Source: Christensenellaceae bacterium
GTDB lineage: Bacteria; Bacillota; Clostridia; Christensenellales; DTU072
Reading direction: 5' to 3'
NCBI GenBank assembly: GCA_031259085.1
Contig: JAIRMA010000011.1
Span: forward strand, 1 to 35,960
DNA length: 35,960 nucleotides
Positions 35,305-35,960 of this stretch are shown piece by piece (positions within the stretch are counted from its first letter, which is position 1; the number at the start of each line of letters is the position of its first letter). Below the pieces are notes generated by a model that worked only from the letters and a program-made list of their open reading frames with translations, was not told the DNA's origin and searched no databases. The position numbers were made by a program, and so were the translations under genes.

Positions 35305-35806
35305 AGTCATAGCGTATTTTAACGCTTTATTGTCAAAATATGCTGACACTGTTAAAACATATTTGGGTTTATAATATATATGACTTTTACTTTATTTTAT
35401 ATATCATATTTTTTTTAAATCGTATAGTATTATGCTTGTCTTAAGAGCATTTGATATGTCTTGTGCATTAGTTCTAAAATCTTAAGAGAACAAAATTAGT
35501 CATACAAAGGATAATTTAATCACAAATAGGATAACTCCGCTCTTTTCTGAAAAAAGCATATTTTCCGGTCATTTTTATCTCAAAAAAAACAAGAAAAATC
35601 CGTCTGTAAATCTTTTTTAAGTCAAAATTATTATAATTTCTCTGTTCATATAAAAACTAAAAAGTATCATGATTTTGAGGTTAAAAGCTAAAATACAGAG
35701 CTTAGCTTTAATCTCTCTACATTATTCACCATTCCTAATTACTGCACAATTATATTTTTGTAGCTAATGCTGTTAAAGCGTTTAATCTAAAAAATTGGAT
35801 ACCTCA
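35305..35806. other. AT-rich gap with weak hairpins and no gene
   Basis: AGCGT (35311-35315) and ACGCT (35322-35326) form a short stem followed by T-rich sequence just after the E1 stop, probably its terminator. AAAGCTAA (35684-35691) and TTAGCTTT (35702-35709) form a second perfect 8-bp stem, possibly linked to the end of the - strand gene at the right edge. No reading frame here is convincing. Confidence 0.45.
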
Positions 35807-35959
35807 TCAATCATCCTCATCAATAGATATATCATTGTCATAATCATCACTATCTAGCGCAGAATTATCATCTATATGATCATAATTATCTGATTCACAA
35901 AGATTCCCAAAATCTAATTTTGGTAAATTTTTAATTATGTCGACAGTCTTTACACTCAG
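35807..35959 (-). CDS. Partial CDS, acidic C-terminus of an unidentified protein
   Basis: On the - strand an open frame enters from beyond the right edge and ends at a TGA (35809-35807), followed at once by a second TGA. The visible 50 residues begin LSVKTVDIIKNLPKLDFGNL and end in a run of Asp and Glu (SIDEDD). The highly acidic tail, free of hydrophobic stretches, looks like a genuine protein end. Its family cannot be told from this piece. Confidence 0.5.
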   Translation of the reverse strand: MSVKTVDIIKNLPKLDFGNLCESDNYDHIDDNSALDSDDYDNDISIDEDD

Positions 35960-35960
35960 C

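Overview
The window reads as a chromosome segment of an AT-rich Gram-positive bacterium of the Clostridia type, probably an uncultivated gut or anaerobic lineage. The evidence is HPr kinase/phosphorylase, a YabP-type spore protein, a Gram-positive rpmH-rnpA-yidD-yidC-jag-mnmE-mnmG block, DUF711/ACT partner genes, a fused E1 2-oxoacid dehydrogenase of the Firmicutes type, strong purine-rich ribosome binding sites and TTGACA-N17-TATAAT promoters. The standard code fits all intact genes. No rRNA, tRNA or CRISPR array was found.

Layout: (1) 0.4-3.5 kb, + strand: argC-argJ-argB, the cyclic acetyl route from glutamate towards ornithine. (2) 3.7-4.5 kb: a multi-helix membrane protein behind two identical 13-bp palindromes. 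(3) 4.9-9.5 kb: a signalling cassette in which two paralogous FIST-domain proteins flank a soluble hybrid histidine kinase. (4) 9.9-13.2 kb: an accessory island with an intact Mrr-type restriction endonuclease of visibly higher GC, a heavily decayed rhuM gene and a short cytosolic FtsK/SpoIIIE-like motor. (5) 13.4-19.5 kb, - strand: a phosphohexomutase-ACT-DUF711-DUF3810 operon and a separate condensation-type acyltransferase. (6) 19.9-25.3 kb, + strand: a YabP-like gene, a gene-poor stretch with tiny ORFs and a transposase-like HTH fragment, then uvrC-HAD phosphatase and hprK. (7) 25.4-32.5 kb, - strand: the classical origin-proximal block for ribosome, RNase P, membrane insertion and tRNA modification, with an octapeptide-repeat solenoid gene inserted between jag and mnmE. 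(8) 33-35.3 kb: a fused alpha/beta E1 dehydrogenase, then an AT-rich gap and the acidic C-terminus of a gene that leaves the window.

The points most worth a second look are the FIST-kinase-FIST cassette, the cysteine-ladder octapeptide protein beside mnmE, the RPYN-repeat disordered tail on Jag/KhpB, the short FtsK motor next to a defence-island remnant, an apparently leaderless uvrC, and the twin palindromes at 3.6 kb. The origin-type gene block lacks dnaA/dnaN beside rpmH and lacks rsmG/parAB after mnmG, so this neighbourhood has been rearranged. All names come from reading motifs by eye; no database search was possible.
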